From assembly GCF_014645135.1 (NCBI RefSeq), contig NZ_BMLH01000007.1, positions 49,334-113,333 of the forward strand: 64,000 nucleotides of DNA. The letters are read 5' to 3'. Shown piece after piece: positions 35,142 to 43,821 of the stretch; within the stretch, counting starts at the first letter, position 1, and every line of letters begins with the position of its first letter. Below the pieces are notes generated by a model that was given only the letters and a program-made list of their open reading frames with translations, did not search any database and was not told the DNA's origin. Position numbers and translations under genes: made by a program. The DNA comes from Rheinheimera tangshanensis (lineage in GTDB: Bacteria; Pseudomonadota; Gammaproteobacteria; Enterobacterales; Alteromonadaceae).

Positions 35142-35171
35142 GAAAAAAGCAGCCTTCAGGCTGCTTTTTTC
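35142..35171 (-). terminator. Terminator of the Gly-Cys-Leu-Gly tRNA operon
   Basis: A6-GCAGCC-TTCA-GGCTGC-T6 hairpin, symmetrical, so it can act in both directions. It lies seven bases beyond the last tRNA on the minus strand. Confidence 0.85.
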
Positions 35172-35177
35172 TTAATT

Positions 35178-35253
35178 TGGAGCGGGCAACGAGGCTCGAA
35201 CTCGTGACCTCGACCTTGGCAAGGTCGCGCTCTACCAACTGAGCTATGCCCGC
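35178..35253 (-). tRNA. tRNA-Gly (GCC), copy 1
   Basis: 76-nt cloverleaf with encoded CCA. The anticodon loop is TTGCCAA. Identical to the copy at 35561. Confidence 0.97.
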
Positions 35254-35327
35254 TTAGGCATTGTGCAGATAACAATCTGCTTTGGTATTTTATCTTTCTA
35301 GCTTATCTCAACATAGTGCTGTTGAGA

Positions 35328-35414
35328 TGGTGCCCGGGGCCGGACTTGAACCGGCACGCCCTTTCGAGCGAGGGATTTTAAATCCCTTGTGTCTACCGAT
35401 TTCACCACCCGGGC
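35328..35414 (-). tRNA. tRNA-Leu (TAA)
   Basis: 87-nt class II tRNA with long variable arm and encoded CCA. The anticodon loop is TTTAAAA. Confidence 0.97.
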
Positions 35415-35471
35415 AAACACTTTTCAATTTTGCATTACAGCCAACAGCATCTAACCAAATAACGCATTAAA

Positions 35472-35545
35472 TGGAGGCGGGTCCCGGAGTCGAACCGAGG
35501 TGGACGGATTTGCAATCCGCTGCATGGCCATTCTGCCAACCCGCC
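35472..35545 (-). tRNA. tRNA-Cys (GCA)
   Basis: 74-nt tRNA with encoded CCA. The anticodon loop is TTGCAAA. Confidence 0.97.
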
Positions 35546-35560
35546 ATTTGGCGTACGACT

Positions 35561-35636
35561 TGGAGCGGGCAACGAGGCTCGAACTCGTGACCTCGACCTT
35601 GGCAAGGTCGCGCTCTACCAACTGAGCTATGCCCGC
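35561..35636 (-). tRNA. tRNA-Gly (GCC), copy 2
   Basis: First gene of the four-tRNA operon and identical to the last one, 15 bases upstream of tRNA-Cys. The order Gly-Cys-Leu is widespread in gammaproteobacteria; here a second Gly copy follows at the end. Confidence 0.97.
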
Positions 35637-35669
35637 TTTGTACTGGCCATTCGCCGTAACACGAGACGC

Positions 35670-35697
35670 ATTCTACTGGTTTATGCTTTTACGTCAA
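35670..35697 (-). promoter_or_regulatory. Promoter of the tRNA operon
   Basis: On the minus strand: -35 TTGACG, 16-bp spacer, -10 TAGAAT, then a GC-rich discriminator (GCGTCTC) as in stringently controlled tRNA promoters. Confidence 0.7.
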
Positions 35698-35769
35698 CCA
35701 CAAATTTATGCTTTTAAATTCGTTTGCTCAAAAAGTAGCTTCACTGCTGTTTTTGCAAACTTTTTCCGC

Positions 35770-36312
35770 TTATTTACTCAGCGCTGGCCAGGATGCTTTC
35801 AGGTAAACCAACATTGACCAGACGGTCAGTAAAGTGGCTATATACAGAAGCGCCATACTTAAATCAGTCAGCCAGCCTACGGGTTGCCAAATCAAGCCAA
35901 TCAATGCCAACATCTGAGCTGCTGTTTTGTATTTACCCACTTCTGACACGGCCACCTGAGCACGCTGCCCTACTCCAGCCATCCATTCACGCAACGCTGA
36001 AATTAAAATCTCGCGGCTAATCATTATAAAAGCCGGAATAGTCACCCACAGCGTTTGCATATCTACGGCAATAAGTACCAATGCTGCTGCAACCATCAGT
36101 TTGTCTGCGACCGGGTCTAAAAAAGCACCAAAAGGAGTCATCAGCTGCATCTTGCGAGCTAAATAACCGTCTAACATGTCAGTGATAGCGGCAAACCAAA
36201 AAGCAAAAGCAGCAAAAAAACGGGCGTGTTCCAGTTCAGAGTAGAAGCAGAATAAACAAACCGGGATCAAACACAATCGGAACAGAGTCAACAGATTTGG
36301 AATATTCCACAT
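35770..36312 (-). CDS. pgsA: CDP-diacylglycerol--glycerol-3-phosphate phosphatidyltransferase
   Basis: Makes phosphatidylglycerol phosphate, the precursor of phosphatidylglycerol and cardiolipin, in the inner membrane. The CDP-alcohol phosphotransferase motif D-G-x2-A-R-x8-G-x3-D-x3-D is complete in DGYLARKMQLMTPFGAFLDP (about 45-64) plus the next Asp. Four or more membrane helices are present. I start at ATG 36312, which gives the MWNIPNLLTLFRL N-terminus matching the family and 180 residues; an upstream in-frame GTG at 36336 is possible but lacks a better ribosome site. It follows uvrC by 30 bp, as in other gammaproteobacteria. Confidence 0.94.
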   Translation of the reverse strand: MWNIPNLLTLFRLCLIPVCLFCFYSELEHARFFAAFAFWFAAITDMLDGYLARKMQLMTPFGAFLDPVADKLMVAAALVLIAVDMQTLWVTIPAFIMISREILISALREWMAGVGQRAQVAVSEVGKYKTAAQMLALIGLIWQPVGWLTDLSMALLYIATLLTVWSMLVYLKASWPALSK

Positions 36313-36342
36313 AACGCTACTTCTCAAAGTCGGCACAAATTT

Positions 36343-38157
36343 TTAGTTATTGTGACATGCCTGGTAAATCTTTTCGGCCTGTTGCCTGGAAATTCCCGGT
36401 ACTGTCGCGAGTTCGTCCACTGAAGCCTGCATTACGCCATGCAAACCTCCGAGGTATTGTAACAAAGCTTGTCGGCGTTTCTCACCTACTCCATCGATAT
36501 TTTCCAGCGGGCTTTTAATAATGGCTTTACCGCGTTTATTGCGATGGCCTGTAATGGCAAAACGGTGCGCTTCGTCGCGGATTTGTTGAATTAAGTGCAA
36601 AGCCGGCGATTCAGTGGGCAAAGAAAACCCTGCCGGGTTCTCAGGTAAAATTAAAGTTTCTAAACCAGGTTTACGGCTGGTGCCTTTTGCTACCCCCACC
36701 AATAAAGGTTTTTTCGCAAAAGGCCAGTCACTGAAAAAGTTAATAGCCTGAGTCAATTGCCCCTGGCCACCGTCTATTAAAATCAAATCAGGAATACGGC
36801 TTTCATCGGTGAGTTTGCCATAGCGTTTATTCAACGCAAATAACATAGCGGCATAATCATCACCTGGTGTGATACCCTCAACATTAAAACGACGGTATTC
36901 GCTTTTGTTCGGCCCCTGGCCATCAAACACCACACAAGATGCAATAGTCGACTGGCCCATGGTATGACTGATATCAAAACATTCCATTCGTTCTAAAGAC
37001 TCAAGCTTCAGAGTTTGTCTGAGCTCGCGGTAGCGCACAGCCACCTGCTCTTTCACTGATAATTTAGTCGCAGCAGCAAGCTGAGCATTTTTTTGTGCCA
37101 AAGCTAAATATCGGGCTTTTTCACCCCGTTTGGCGTAAACAAAACTCACTTTACGTTGCGCTAATTCACCAATAGCTTGTGCCAGCTGTTCATCTTCCGC
37201 CACTTGCTCGCTCAAGACCAGCTCTCTAGGCACCATCTGACCACCAGCGCCACTTAAATAAAATTGTGCCAAAAATGACGGTAAAATTTCTTCTGGCTCA
37301 GAACCCGCCGGCACTTTAGGGAAAAAGTTTTTACTGCCCAGCACCTTGTGATCCCGAATAAAAAGCACGTGGATACAAGCCACTCCATGTGACCACTCCA
37401 GCGCTATCACATCCATCTCTTCGTGATCACCACTGACGTATTGCTGTTCCTGCACTTTGCGTAAGCTAATGATTTGATCGCGAAACTGCGCCGCTTTTTC
37501 AAAAGCCATTTCGCTACTGGCTTGTTCCATTTGCTGCACCAGTTGTTCTATTAATTGCTGACTTTTTCCGGATAAAAACAACGAGGTATTTTTTACCTGA
37601 GCCGCATAGTCTTCGTCTGAGATTTTGCCCACACAAGGCGCTGAACAAAGTTTTAGCTGGTACTGCAAACAAGGCCGGGTACGGGCTCGGTAAAAGCCGT
37701 CCTCACACTGGCGTATAGGAAATACTTTTTGTAATAGCTTTAAGCTTTCCCACACTGCGCCGGCACTTGGATAAGGACCAAAATACTGGCCTTCCACTTT
37801 ACGGGGCCCACGATGTGAGCTGATCCTGGGATGCTTATGGTTGGTGATCAAAATAAAAGGATAAGATTTATCGTCCCGCAGTAAAATATTGTATTTCGGC
37901 AGGTACTGCTTAATCAGGTTGTTTTCTAAAATCAGCGCTTCGGTTTCACTTTGTGTCACCGTCAGCTCTACGCTATGAATATGGCTGACTAAGGCCCGGG
38001 TTTTACTGCCGGAGACATTCTGGCGGAAATAACTGGATAAACGCTTTTTCAGATCTTTAGCTTTACCGACATAAATGACGGTCTCTTTCTGATCAAGCAT
38101 ACGATACACGCCCGGCAAATGAGGCGCTGTTTTCAGGAAGCTTTTGGCATCAAACAT
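36343..38157 (-). CDS. uvrC: Excinuclease ABC subunit UvrC
   Basis: Makes both incisions in nucleotide excision repair. It is 604 residues. Visible parts are the N-terminal GIY-YIG nuclease (LPGVYRMLDQKETVIYVGKAKDLKKRL, about 14-40), the Cys-containing RPCLQYQLKLCSAPCVGKI region, a UVR coiled-coil motif (LVQQMEQASSEMAFEKAAQFRDQI), the C-terminal RNase H-like nuclease (CFDISHTMGQSTIASCVVF, ILIDGGQGQL) and a tandem helix-hairpin-helix DNA-binding end (IDGVGEKRRQALL, VPGISRQQAEKIY). It sits between uvrY and pgsA in the conserved uvrY-uvrC-pgsA order. Confidence 0.97.
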   Translation of the reverse strand: MFDAKSFLKTAPHLPGVYRMLDQKETVIYVGKAKDLKKRLSSYFRQNVSGSKTRALVSHIHSVELTVTQSETEALILENNLIKQYLPKYNILLRDDKSYPFILITNHKHPRISSHRGPRKVEGQYFGPYPSAGAVWESLKLLQKVFPIRQCEDGFYRARTRPCLQYQLKLCSAPCVGKISDEDYAAQVKNTSLFLSGKSQQLIEQLVQQMEQASSEMAFEKAAQFRDQIISLRKVQEQQYVSGDHEEMDVIALEWSHGVACIHVLFIRDHKVLGSKNFFPKVPAGSEPEEILPSFLAQFYLSGAGGQMVPRELVLSEQVAEDEQLAQAIGELAQRKVSFVYAKRGEKARYLALAQKNAQLAAATKLSVKEQVAVRYRELRQTLKLESLERMECFDISHTMGQSTIASCVVFDGQGPNKSEYRRFNVEGITPGDDYAAMLFALNKRYGKLTDESRIPDLILIDGGQGQLTQAINFFSDWPFAKKPLLVGVAKGTSRKPGLETLILPENPAGFSLPTESPALHLIQQIRDEAHRFAITGHRNKRGKAIIKSPLENIDGVGEKRRQALLQYLGGLHGVMQASVDELATVPGISRQQAEKIYQACHNN

Positions 38158-38181
38158 TAAATTTAAACATCATAAAGACAA

Positions 38182-38826
38182 TTACAACTTTGCAATATCG
38201 ATCATGCCATGACGCAAAGCGAGGTGAGTTAACTCTACATCACCGCTGATATCTAATTTTTCAAACATACGATAGCGGTAAGAATTCACTGTTTTGGCGC
38301 TCACATTCAGCTGCTCAGCAATATCATTGACCTTCTGTCCCCGTGTGATCATCAACATAATTTGCATTTCACGGTCAGATAATTCCTCAAAAGGATTCTG
38401 GTTACTGCTAGTCACCCGACTCATCGCCATCTTTTGTGCGACTTCACCTGAGATATAACGCTCCCCGGCATGTACTTTACGAATGGCACTAATCATCTCA
38501 GAGGGAGCCGCATTTTTCGAGATAAAACCCGCAGCCCCTAGTTGCATTACTTTGGTAGGAACAGGCTCCTCGCAGGAGACTGATAAAGCCAGCACTTTGA
38601 TTTCAGGACAATAATGCAGAATACGTTTGGTGGCTGTCATACCGCCCATACCAGGCATATTCATATCCATCAGCACTACATCCGGTGTCTGAGCCCGGCA
38701 AAATTGGATGGCAGCTTCACCGGAAATCGCTTCACCTATGACCTTGATGCCACGTTCGTCCATTAGTATACGACTGATACCGGTTCGAACCAGCTCGTGA
38801 TCATCCACTAATAACACATTTATCAA
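38182..38826 (-). CDS. uvrY: Response regulator UvrY (GacA/SirA)
   Basis: Transcription factor of the BarA/UvrY (GacS/GacA) system, which normally turns on CsrA-sponging small RNAs. The receiver domain has Asp54 in VLMDMNMPGMGG; the LuxR-type helix-turn-helix is at about 148-205 (LSDREMQIMLMITRGQKVNDIAEQLNVSAKTVNSYRYRMFEKL). It is 214 residues, full length. It is 24 bp upstream of uvrC on the same strand, so probably in one operon. The cognate sensor BarA is not in this window. Confidence 0.95.
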   Translation of the reverse strand: MINVLLVDDHELVRTGISRILMDERGIKVIGEAISGEAAIQFCRAQTPDVVLMDMNMPGMGGMTATKRILHYCPEIKVLALSVSCEEPVPTKVMQLGAAGFISKNAAPSEMISAIRKVHAGERYISGEVAQKMAMSRVTSSNQNPFEELSDREMQIMLMITRGQKVNDIAEQLNVSAKTVNSYRYRMFEKLDISGDVELTHLALRHGMIDIAKL

Positions 38827-39003
38827 TTTGCTCTCTCCAGGGCCAAGGTTAACGTCTCTAGTCTAGCTGCATTCTATCTGAGCATAAAGCAGAGACGGGA
38901 CAAAGCTCAAGCCCTTCAATGCAGAAAGCGATAAGTAACATAAAATTAGTGGAGAAAAAATGAAAAAACGTTATGGACCAATGAGATAGCGAATTGAAGG
39001 CAT

Positions 39004-39029
39004 AAAAAAACCACCTGTATGGTGGTTTT
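39004..39029 (-). terminator. Terminator of tRNA-Ser
   Basis: AAAACCACC / GGTGGTTTT stem with a five-base loop and T-run on the minus strand, directly after the tRNA. Confidence 0.85.
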
Positions 39030-39031
39030 AA

Positions 39032-39124
39032 TGGCGGAGGGGGAGAGATTCGAACTCTCGGAAGGCTATTAACCTTCGCCGGTTTTCAAGACCGGTGCAT
39101 TAAACCGCTCTGCCACCCCTCCGC
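39032..39124 (-). tRNA. tRNA-Ser (TGA)
   Basis: 93-nt class II tRNA with a long variable arm and encoded CCA. The anticodon loop is CTTGAAA. Confidence 0.97.
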
Positions 39125-39355
39125 GTTGGACGTCATATTAGGGGGCCCGCCTTTTTTTGTAAAGTGCTTTTCTATCGCTTTTCATTCGTTTGCTCAGCAT
39201 TTGTGCAAAGTGGTCACTTTTTACTAATTTTCTCCGGGATTTAAGACGGTTAAGGCCTAAATAACTGCATCAACACAGATTAAACCGAACAAAACCTGAC
39301 AGCCCTGCTACTGTTGATTACAATAGGGCGACAACAGATCAGGACCTTCTCTGTC

Positions 39356-40369
39356 ATGAACAAAAAACGAATTTATGTCGCCTACACAGGCGGAACCATA
39401 GGTATGCAACAATCGAGTAATGGTTTTGTGCCTGTTCCGGGCTTTTTATCCGAGACAGTCAAAAGCATGCCAGAGTTTTACCGGTCAGAAATGCCAGAAT
39501 TTGACATCCACGAATACCACCCTGTGATTGACTCCTCTGACATGACACCAGCGCACTGGCTGGAAATTGCCACTGATATTCAAAGTCATTACGCCGATTA
39601 CGATGGTTTTGTTGTGCTACATGGCACTGATACCATGGCGTATACGGCCTCGGCTTTGTCTTTTATGCTGGAAGATTTGGCCAAACCCGTTATTGTCACT
39701 GGTTCACAAATTCCATTGGCGCAATTACGTTCTGACGGCCAGGTGAATTTACTGAATGCTTTGTATTTAGCAGCCTATTATCCTATCGCTGAAGTGGCAT
39801 TGTTTTTTAACAATAAATTATTCAGAGGAAACCGCGCCACCAAAGCGGATGCTGATGGTTTTGATGCTTTTGCATCTCCGAACTTTTCACCGCTGATTGA
39901 AGCCGGTATTCATATCAATTTAATAGCGGGTCATTTGGCGTCGACTGCAGTGACCAGAGCTTTAAAAGTTGCTCAAATCACACCTCAGCCAATCAGCGTG
40001 GTGACTTTATATCCTGGTATTAGTGCGGATGTGATCAGAAATATGGCGGCGGCTCCGATCAAAGCCTTAATTATAAAATCCTACGGTGTAGGTAATGCAC
40101 CGCAGCAAGCTGAATTACTTGAAGCTCTGACGGAAGCGTCAAAGCGCGGTACTATCATTGTCAACTGCACTCAGTGTTTTAAAGGCAAAGTAAATATGGG
40201 TGGCTATGCGACAGGCAATGCCCTGCGAGCTTGTGGTGTGATCAGTGGGTACGACATGACGCTCGAAGCCACCTTGACCAAACTGCATTATTTACTGAGT
40301 CAACCTTTAAGCACTGAGCAAGTCCGGCTTTTTATGCAACAAAGTTTGCGTGGTGAATTGACGCTGTAA
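39356..40369 (+). CDS. ansA: Cytoplasmic L-asparaginase I
   Basis: Hydrolyses L-asparagine to aspartate and ammonia. From ATG 39356 the protein has 337 residues, the usual AnsA length. The N-terminal signature YVAYTGGTIGMQQS (about 8-21, nucleophilic Thr) and the second active-site block FVVLHGTDTMAYTASALSFM (Thr-Asp-x-x-x-x pair) are intact. No signal peptide is present, which fits the cytoplasmic type I enzyme rather than periplasmic AnsB. The open frame extends 14 codons upstream to a TTG with no site; AGGA lies 11 bases before the chosen ATG. Monocistronic. Confidence 0.94.
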   Translation: MNKKRIYVAYTGGTIGMQQSSNGFVPVPGFLSETVKSMPEFYRSEMPEFDIHEYHPVIDSSDMTPAHWLEIATDIQSHYADYDGFVVLHGTDTMAYTASALSFMLEDLAKPVIVTGSQIPLAQLRSDGQVNLLNALYLAAYYPIAEVALFFNNKLFRGNRATKADADGFDAFASPNFSPLIEAGIHINLIAGHLASTAVTRALKVAQITPQPISVVTLYPGISADVIRNMAAAPIKALIIKSYGVGNAPQQAELLEALTEASKRGTIIVNCTQCFKGKVNMGGYATGNALRACGVISGYDMTLEATLTKLHYLLSQPLSTEQVRLFMQQSLRGELTL

Positions 40370-40388
40370 ATTCGTGTAGTTCTGATGT

Positions 40389-40415
40389 AAAAAAGCCAGC
40401 TTGCGCTGGCTTTTT
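40389..40415. terminator. Bidirectional terminator between ansA and the DUF349 gene
   Basis: AAAAAGCCAGC-TTGC-GCTGGCTTTTT hairpin with T-runs on both strands, between convergent genes. Confidence 0.92.
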
Positions 40416-40432
40416 CGTATGCAATATTTGCT

Positions 40433-43129
40433 TTACGCAAACACAACTTTTAGACGTTGTAATAAGCTCTGCTCTTCTGCTTTCACAGCGCCAAAACCTA
40501 ACCAGCGTGTTAATAACGCATCCACTGTCAGGCTGGAGCCCGAATTGTGTTTATCTGACAACAATTGCAGTTGCACCTGAGCTTTGTCTGAAGCAAGGCA
40601 GTCTTTCCCACTAATAAGTTCTATAGCGGTCGTAAGCTGAGCACGGGTCAGTTGCTCTTCATTACCTTTGGCAAAGTATTCACGAAAACGCGCTGGAATA
40701 GCTTCAGCTGTTACATCAGCTTGTTCAAGTACCGCAAACAATTGCTGATAACTGGCATTAAAAGCAGTCTGTTCTAAGATTTCCAGCTTCTGTTGGACTT
40801 CCGCTAACAACTGCTGCTTTTGCTGCAACAAAGCAGATTTGGCTGGCAGGTCCAGCGCTTTTAATGCGCCTTGAGCCGCATGCAGTTCTGCCGCTGTGGC
40901 TGCTTGTGTGCACTGTGTTGCAACTTCAGCGAATTGAGTTTCCGCTTGCTGTTGCTGCTCTGCCCATTGCTGATCTTGTTGCTGCTTTGCAGCTGTTTTA
41001 TTAGCGAAAATCTGATCACAGACGACACGGAATGCTGACCAGAGTTGTTGATCCGTTTTTCCGGCAAAACCAATCTGTTTCCAGTCTTGCTGCAGCTTTT
41101 TCGCGCCAGCCACTGCTTCATCAACGGATAAATTCAGCAACTGTTGTGCTTTCTGAATCAGCTGTTGTTTTTCCGTTAAATTCTGTTCATGTTGACCACG
41201 AACGCGACCTTTCAACTGATCAACCAGAGTTTTAAACCGGGCTGAAAGTTCTTTATAAAGACCCGACTCTGTAGGCCCACTTTCCCGCCAGCTCTTTTGT
41301 AATTTGGCTAACTGACTATCAAAGCTCTTGTCCAGAGGTTGCTCTAGTAACGCAGTTAAATCCGCCAGAATTTGCTGTTTTATTAACGAATTTTGTTTAC
41401 GCTGCTCATCCTGCGCGGCGAAATAGTCGCGGCATGGTGCAAAAGCCTGCTCACAAGCAAGATTAAAGGCCTGATTCAAATCTGCCTCTAACGCTTCATC
41501 GGCACGACCTAAAGTCTGCCAGGTTGCGCGAGCTAACTTTACTTGTTCAGCACGCTCTGGCGCAGCGACATCAGTGGCTACAGCCAAAGCTTGCATTTGT
41601 GCAACCAGTTCCTGTTTGCGAGGTGTCGCAATATAGTTTTGTAATTCATTGAGCTGCTGTAATTGCTGTTCAGCAGCCTGATAATCTTTTGCCAGTTGTT
41701 GTTGCTGAGCCACACTAAGCTCGGCGTAACTTTGTTGAATGCCTTTGAACAAGCCAAACAACACTTTATAACGCCCTGCTTCATATAAACGCCGGAATTC
41801 AGCGAGCTTAGAGCGCACCGATTTAAGATTTTTTTCAGTCTGGGCTGCAAACTCACTCATCAGTGGCTGCCACTGTGCATTGAGTTGGTGCTGAGCTTGC
41901 GCCAGGCTCTCTGGCAACATAGCGCCCAACGCCTTGCGACCTTTACTCCATTCTTGCTGCCACTGCTGGTACTTGGCTTCGATATGTTGAAACTGCACTG
42001 CATCCGCAGGAACAACAGCAGACGACCAATCCGCTAACAAGCGGGTTAATTTAAATAACTGTTCGGCCTGAGCTGGTAATTGCTGTAATTGACGTTCAAA
42101 GGTAGCCAGCGCTTTTTGCAGACCTGACTTTACCCCAGCTGCTAATTCACTCTGTGAGATCTGTTGCAGCAAAGTCGCCGCTTCTGCAGCTAACGGATCC
42201 GTCTCATCTAAGCGGCCTTCAGACATCAGCTGAGATAACTGCTGCTGCATCGCCTGAAGTTGGTTTTCAAACTGCTGTTGCTGCTGTTGTAATGCGACAA
42301 TTTTTTGCTGTTGAGCCAACTGTTGTTGCTGCTCTTTGCGCAGCGGCGCCCAGGCGTTTTCCGTTAAGACTTTTATCTTTTCGTATTTTTGCGTCAGTTC
42401 AACCGCATCGTCCAGCAACGCCAGATCAGACTGCACAGCATCCCACTCTTGTTGGTACTGCTGCCATTTTTGCTGCATCTGAGTTAAATCGCCACGTTCA
42501 CGCACTGCATTGAATTTAGCTAACAACAAATTGACCACTTTACGAAGCTGGACAGGTTTGTCTTTGGCTTCTTGCTGTTGTTGCAGTTGCAGTTTTAACT
42601 CGCTGGCTAAAGGCTCAGCCAGTTGTTTGCTTAATTTTTCTAACTGTTTTGGCTCGGTGATTAAAGTAAGCAACTGACGTTTTTGCTCCAGACTCAACAG
42701 GTCTTGCTGCAAATTGGTCAGGATCAGATCTGTTTTCTTCAGCCGCATAATCAGCGAAAAACGGATATCCGCATCTGCTTCCGTTAAGGCTAATTTCTCT
42801 AAAATACTGCTTCTGTGGCACTCTTCAATAAACTGACGTTTTAAATGCACCGAAATACGATTGTCCAGTATCATCTGTACCAGTTGAGTTTCGGCATACT
42901 GCTTTAAACGTTCAGCACTGTCCTGTTTACTGGCTTGCCACCATAACGAAAATTCATTTAATTTTTCTAATGCAGCACGACGTACCGCTTCATGGCCATC
43001 ATTAAAGGCAAGTTCATGCAAGATTTCTTTATGCTGAGCATCGACACTTAACCCGGCAATTGCCTGTTGCCGCACTGCAGCGTCTTTATGTTGCCATTTA
43101 GGCGCGAACCAACGTTTAAAGATCATCAT
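40433..43129 (-). CDS. DUF349 protein, Gln-rich helical
   Basis: About 898-residue cytoplasmic protein of unknown function. The N-terminal 90 residues (FKRWFAPKWQHKDAAVRQQAIAGLS) look like HEAT-type helices; the rest is almost entirely Gln/Glu/Leu-rich coiled coil with several DUF349 repeats (e.g. LQQQQQQFENQLQAMQQQLSQL, KLQKSWRESGPTESGLYKELSARFKTL and AKKLQQDWKQIGFAGKTDQQLWSAFR). The track ORF starts at TTG; I choose ATG 43129, with AAGG seven bases upstream. It overlaps the yeaC gene by 14 bases and is the last gene of that operon. Confidence 0.8.
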   Translation of the reverse strand: MMIFKRWFAPKWQHKDAAVRQQAIAGLSVDAQHKEILHELAFNDGHEAVRRAALEKLNEFSLWWQASKQDSAERLKQYAETQLVQMILDNRISVHLKRQFIEECHRSSILEKLALTEADADIRFSLIMRLKKTDLILTNLQQDLLSLEQKRQLLTLITEPKQLEKLSKQLAEPLASELKLQLQQQQEAKDKPVQLRKVVNLLLAKFNAVRERGDLTQMQQKWQQYQQEWDAVQSDLALLDDAVELTQKYEKIKVLTENAWAPLRKEQQQQLAQQQKIVALQQQQQQFENQLQAMQQQLSQLMSEGRLDETDPLAAEAATLLQQISQSELAAGVKSGLQKALATFERQLQQLPAQAEQLFKLTRLLADWSSAVVPADAVQFQHIEAKYQQWQQEWSKGRKALGAMLPESLAQAQHQLNAQWQPLMSEFAAQTEKNLKSVRSKLAEFRRLYEAGRYKVLFGLFKGIQQSYAELSVAQQQQLAKDYQAAEQQLQQLNELQNYIATPRKQELVAQMQALAVATDVAAPERAEQVKLARATWQTLGRADEALEADLNQAFNLACEQAFAPCRDYFAAQDEQRKQNSLIKQQILADLTALLEQPLDKSFDSQLAKLQKSWRESGPTESGLYKELSARFKTLVDQLKGRVRGQHEQNLTEKQQLIQKAQQLLNLSVDEAVAGAKKLQQDWKQIGFAGKTDQQLWSAFRVVCDQIFANKTAAKQQQDQQWAEQQQQAETQFAEVATQCTQAATAAELHAAQGALKALDLPAKSALLQQKQQLLAEVQQKLEILEQTAFNASYQQLFAVLEQADVTAEAIPARFREYFAKGNEEQLTRAQLTTAIELISGKDCLASDKAQVQLQLLSDKHNSGSSLTVDALLTRWLGFGAVKAEEQSLLQRLKVVFA

Positions 43130-43397
43130 GCGCAAACCTTGCTATCGAAGAATCCTGAGGGAATTGTTTTTTCATTTCGGCTTTGGATTTAATCACCATT
43201 TCTCCATCCGCCCCTATGGTGTAGGGTTCAGTGGATTTGAGTACGTAAGCCTGATAAGCCATCACCAGTTGCAGAGTATGCGATTTTTGACTGTCTGACA
43301 GCACTACACCATCAGCCCAACGTCCTGTGGCTACTGTATCTAGCAGGGATTGGTAGGTTTCTGGCGACATCGCCAGAACAAGAGCTTTGAAATCCAT
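43116..43397 (-). CDS. yeaC: YeaC family protein (DUF1315)
   Basis: 93 residues, with the family pattern MSPETYQSLLDTVATGRWADGVVLSDSQKSHTLQLVMAYQA and a C-terminal GEMVIKSKAEMKKQF. It has no known reaction. It is in the same order as in related bacteria: YeaC then DUF349. Its 3' end overlaps the DUF349 start by 14 bases, so translation is coupled. Confidence 0.85.
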   Translation of the reverse strand: MDFKALVLAMSPETYQSLLDTVATGRWADGVVLSDSQKSHTLQLVMAYQAYVLKSTEPYTIGADGEMVIKSKAEMKKQFPQDSSIARFAHDDL

Positions 43398-43398
43398 A

Positions 43399-43725
43399 TT
43401 AATTTTTTCGCTTCAGATAGATCAGACGAGCACGGGCATAAATATACCAAAGAAAGCCTAAAGCTATCATGCCTTTGGAGACAACAGCTTCATAACCATC
43501 CGGCTCTAAGGCCCAAAAATACAGGAAACAGAAACCAGCTAAAAACAAAATGAGTGCGAGCATCGATTGATTCAAAACGCCTTGCATTTTTTTATCTCTG
43601 GCTTCGATGGCTAAATGTTGTTTTCTTTCTGCTGACATGCCTGTCATATCTAACTGACAATGCTGGCAATTCTGACTTTTATCCGAAATTTTTTTCGCGC
43701 AACGTGGGCAGGAAATAATTGCCAT
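43399..43725 (-). CDS. Zinc-ribbon membrane protein
   Basis: 108 residues. The N-terminal zinc ribbon is CPRCAKKISDKSQNCQHC (four Cys, residues 6-23), followed by a charged stretch (SAERKQHLAIEARDKKMQG) and two hydrophobic helices (about 51-69 and 83-99, rich in F, Y and L). A basic tail ends the protein. The function is unknown. It is one base upstream of yeaC, so it leads the zinc-ribbon - yeaC - DUF349 operon. Confidence 0.8.
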   Translation of the reverse strand: MAIISCPRCAKKISDKSQNCQHCQLDMTGMSAERKQHLAIEARDKKMQGVLNQSMLALILFLAGFCFLYFWALEPDGYEAVVSKGMIALGFLWYIYARARLIYLKRKN

Positions 43726-43776
43726 AGTAAAACCCTCTAAAAGTTATGGCGCACTATAAAGCAAAAGAACTAGTTT

Positions 43777-43800
43777 GCAAGCCAGCCCAAGCCGGCTTGC
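43777..43800 (-). terminator. Weak hairpin after the M14 carboxypeptidase gene
   Basis: 7-bp stem GCAAGCC/GGCTTGC with an internal mini-hairpin, 21 bases after the stop; no good T-run. Confidence 0.4.
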
Positions 43801-43821
43801 GTCATAGCAGATACGTAGTCA

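Larger units (their letters stand above)
38827..39355. other. Intergenic region with tRNA-Ser
   Basis: 529 bp between uvrY and ansA. Apart from the tRNA-Ser gene and its terminator, it must carry the uvrY promoter (minus) and the ansA promoter (plus), neither of which I could fix. A nine-codon open frame with a GGAG site at about 38960 (MKKRYGPMR) is too short to call. Confidence 0.6.

Noticed and set aside
38960-38989. Nine-codon frame MKKRYGPMR with a GGAG site
   Set aside because: Too short to support without expression data, and not conserved as far as can be judged here.
42154-42513. 119-codon plus-strand open frame in the DUF349 gene
   Set aside because: Ala-rich shadow of a Gln-codon-rich coiled coil on the other strand.
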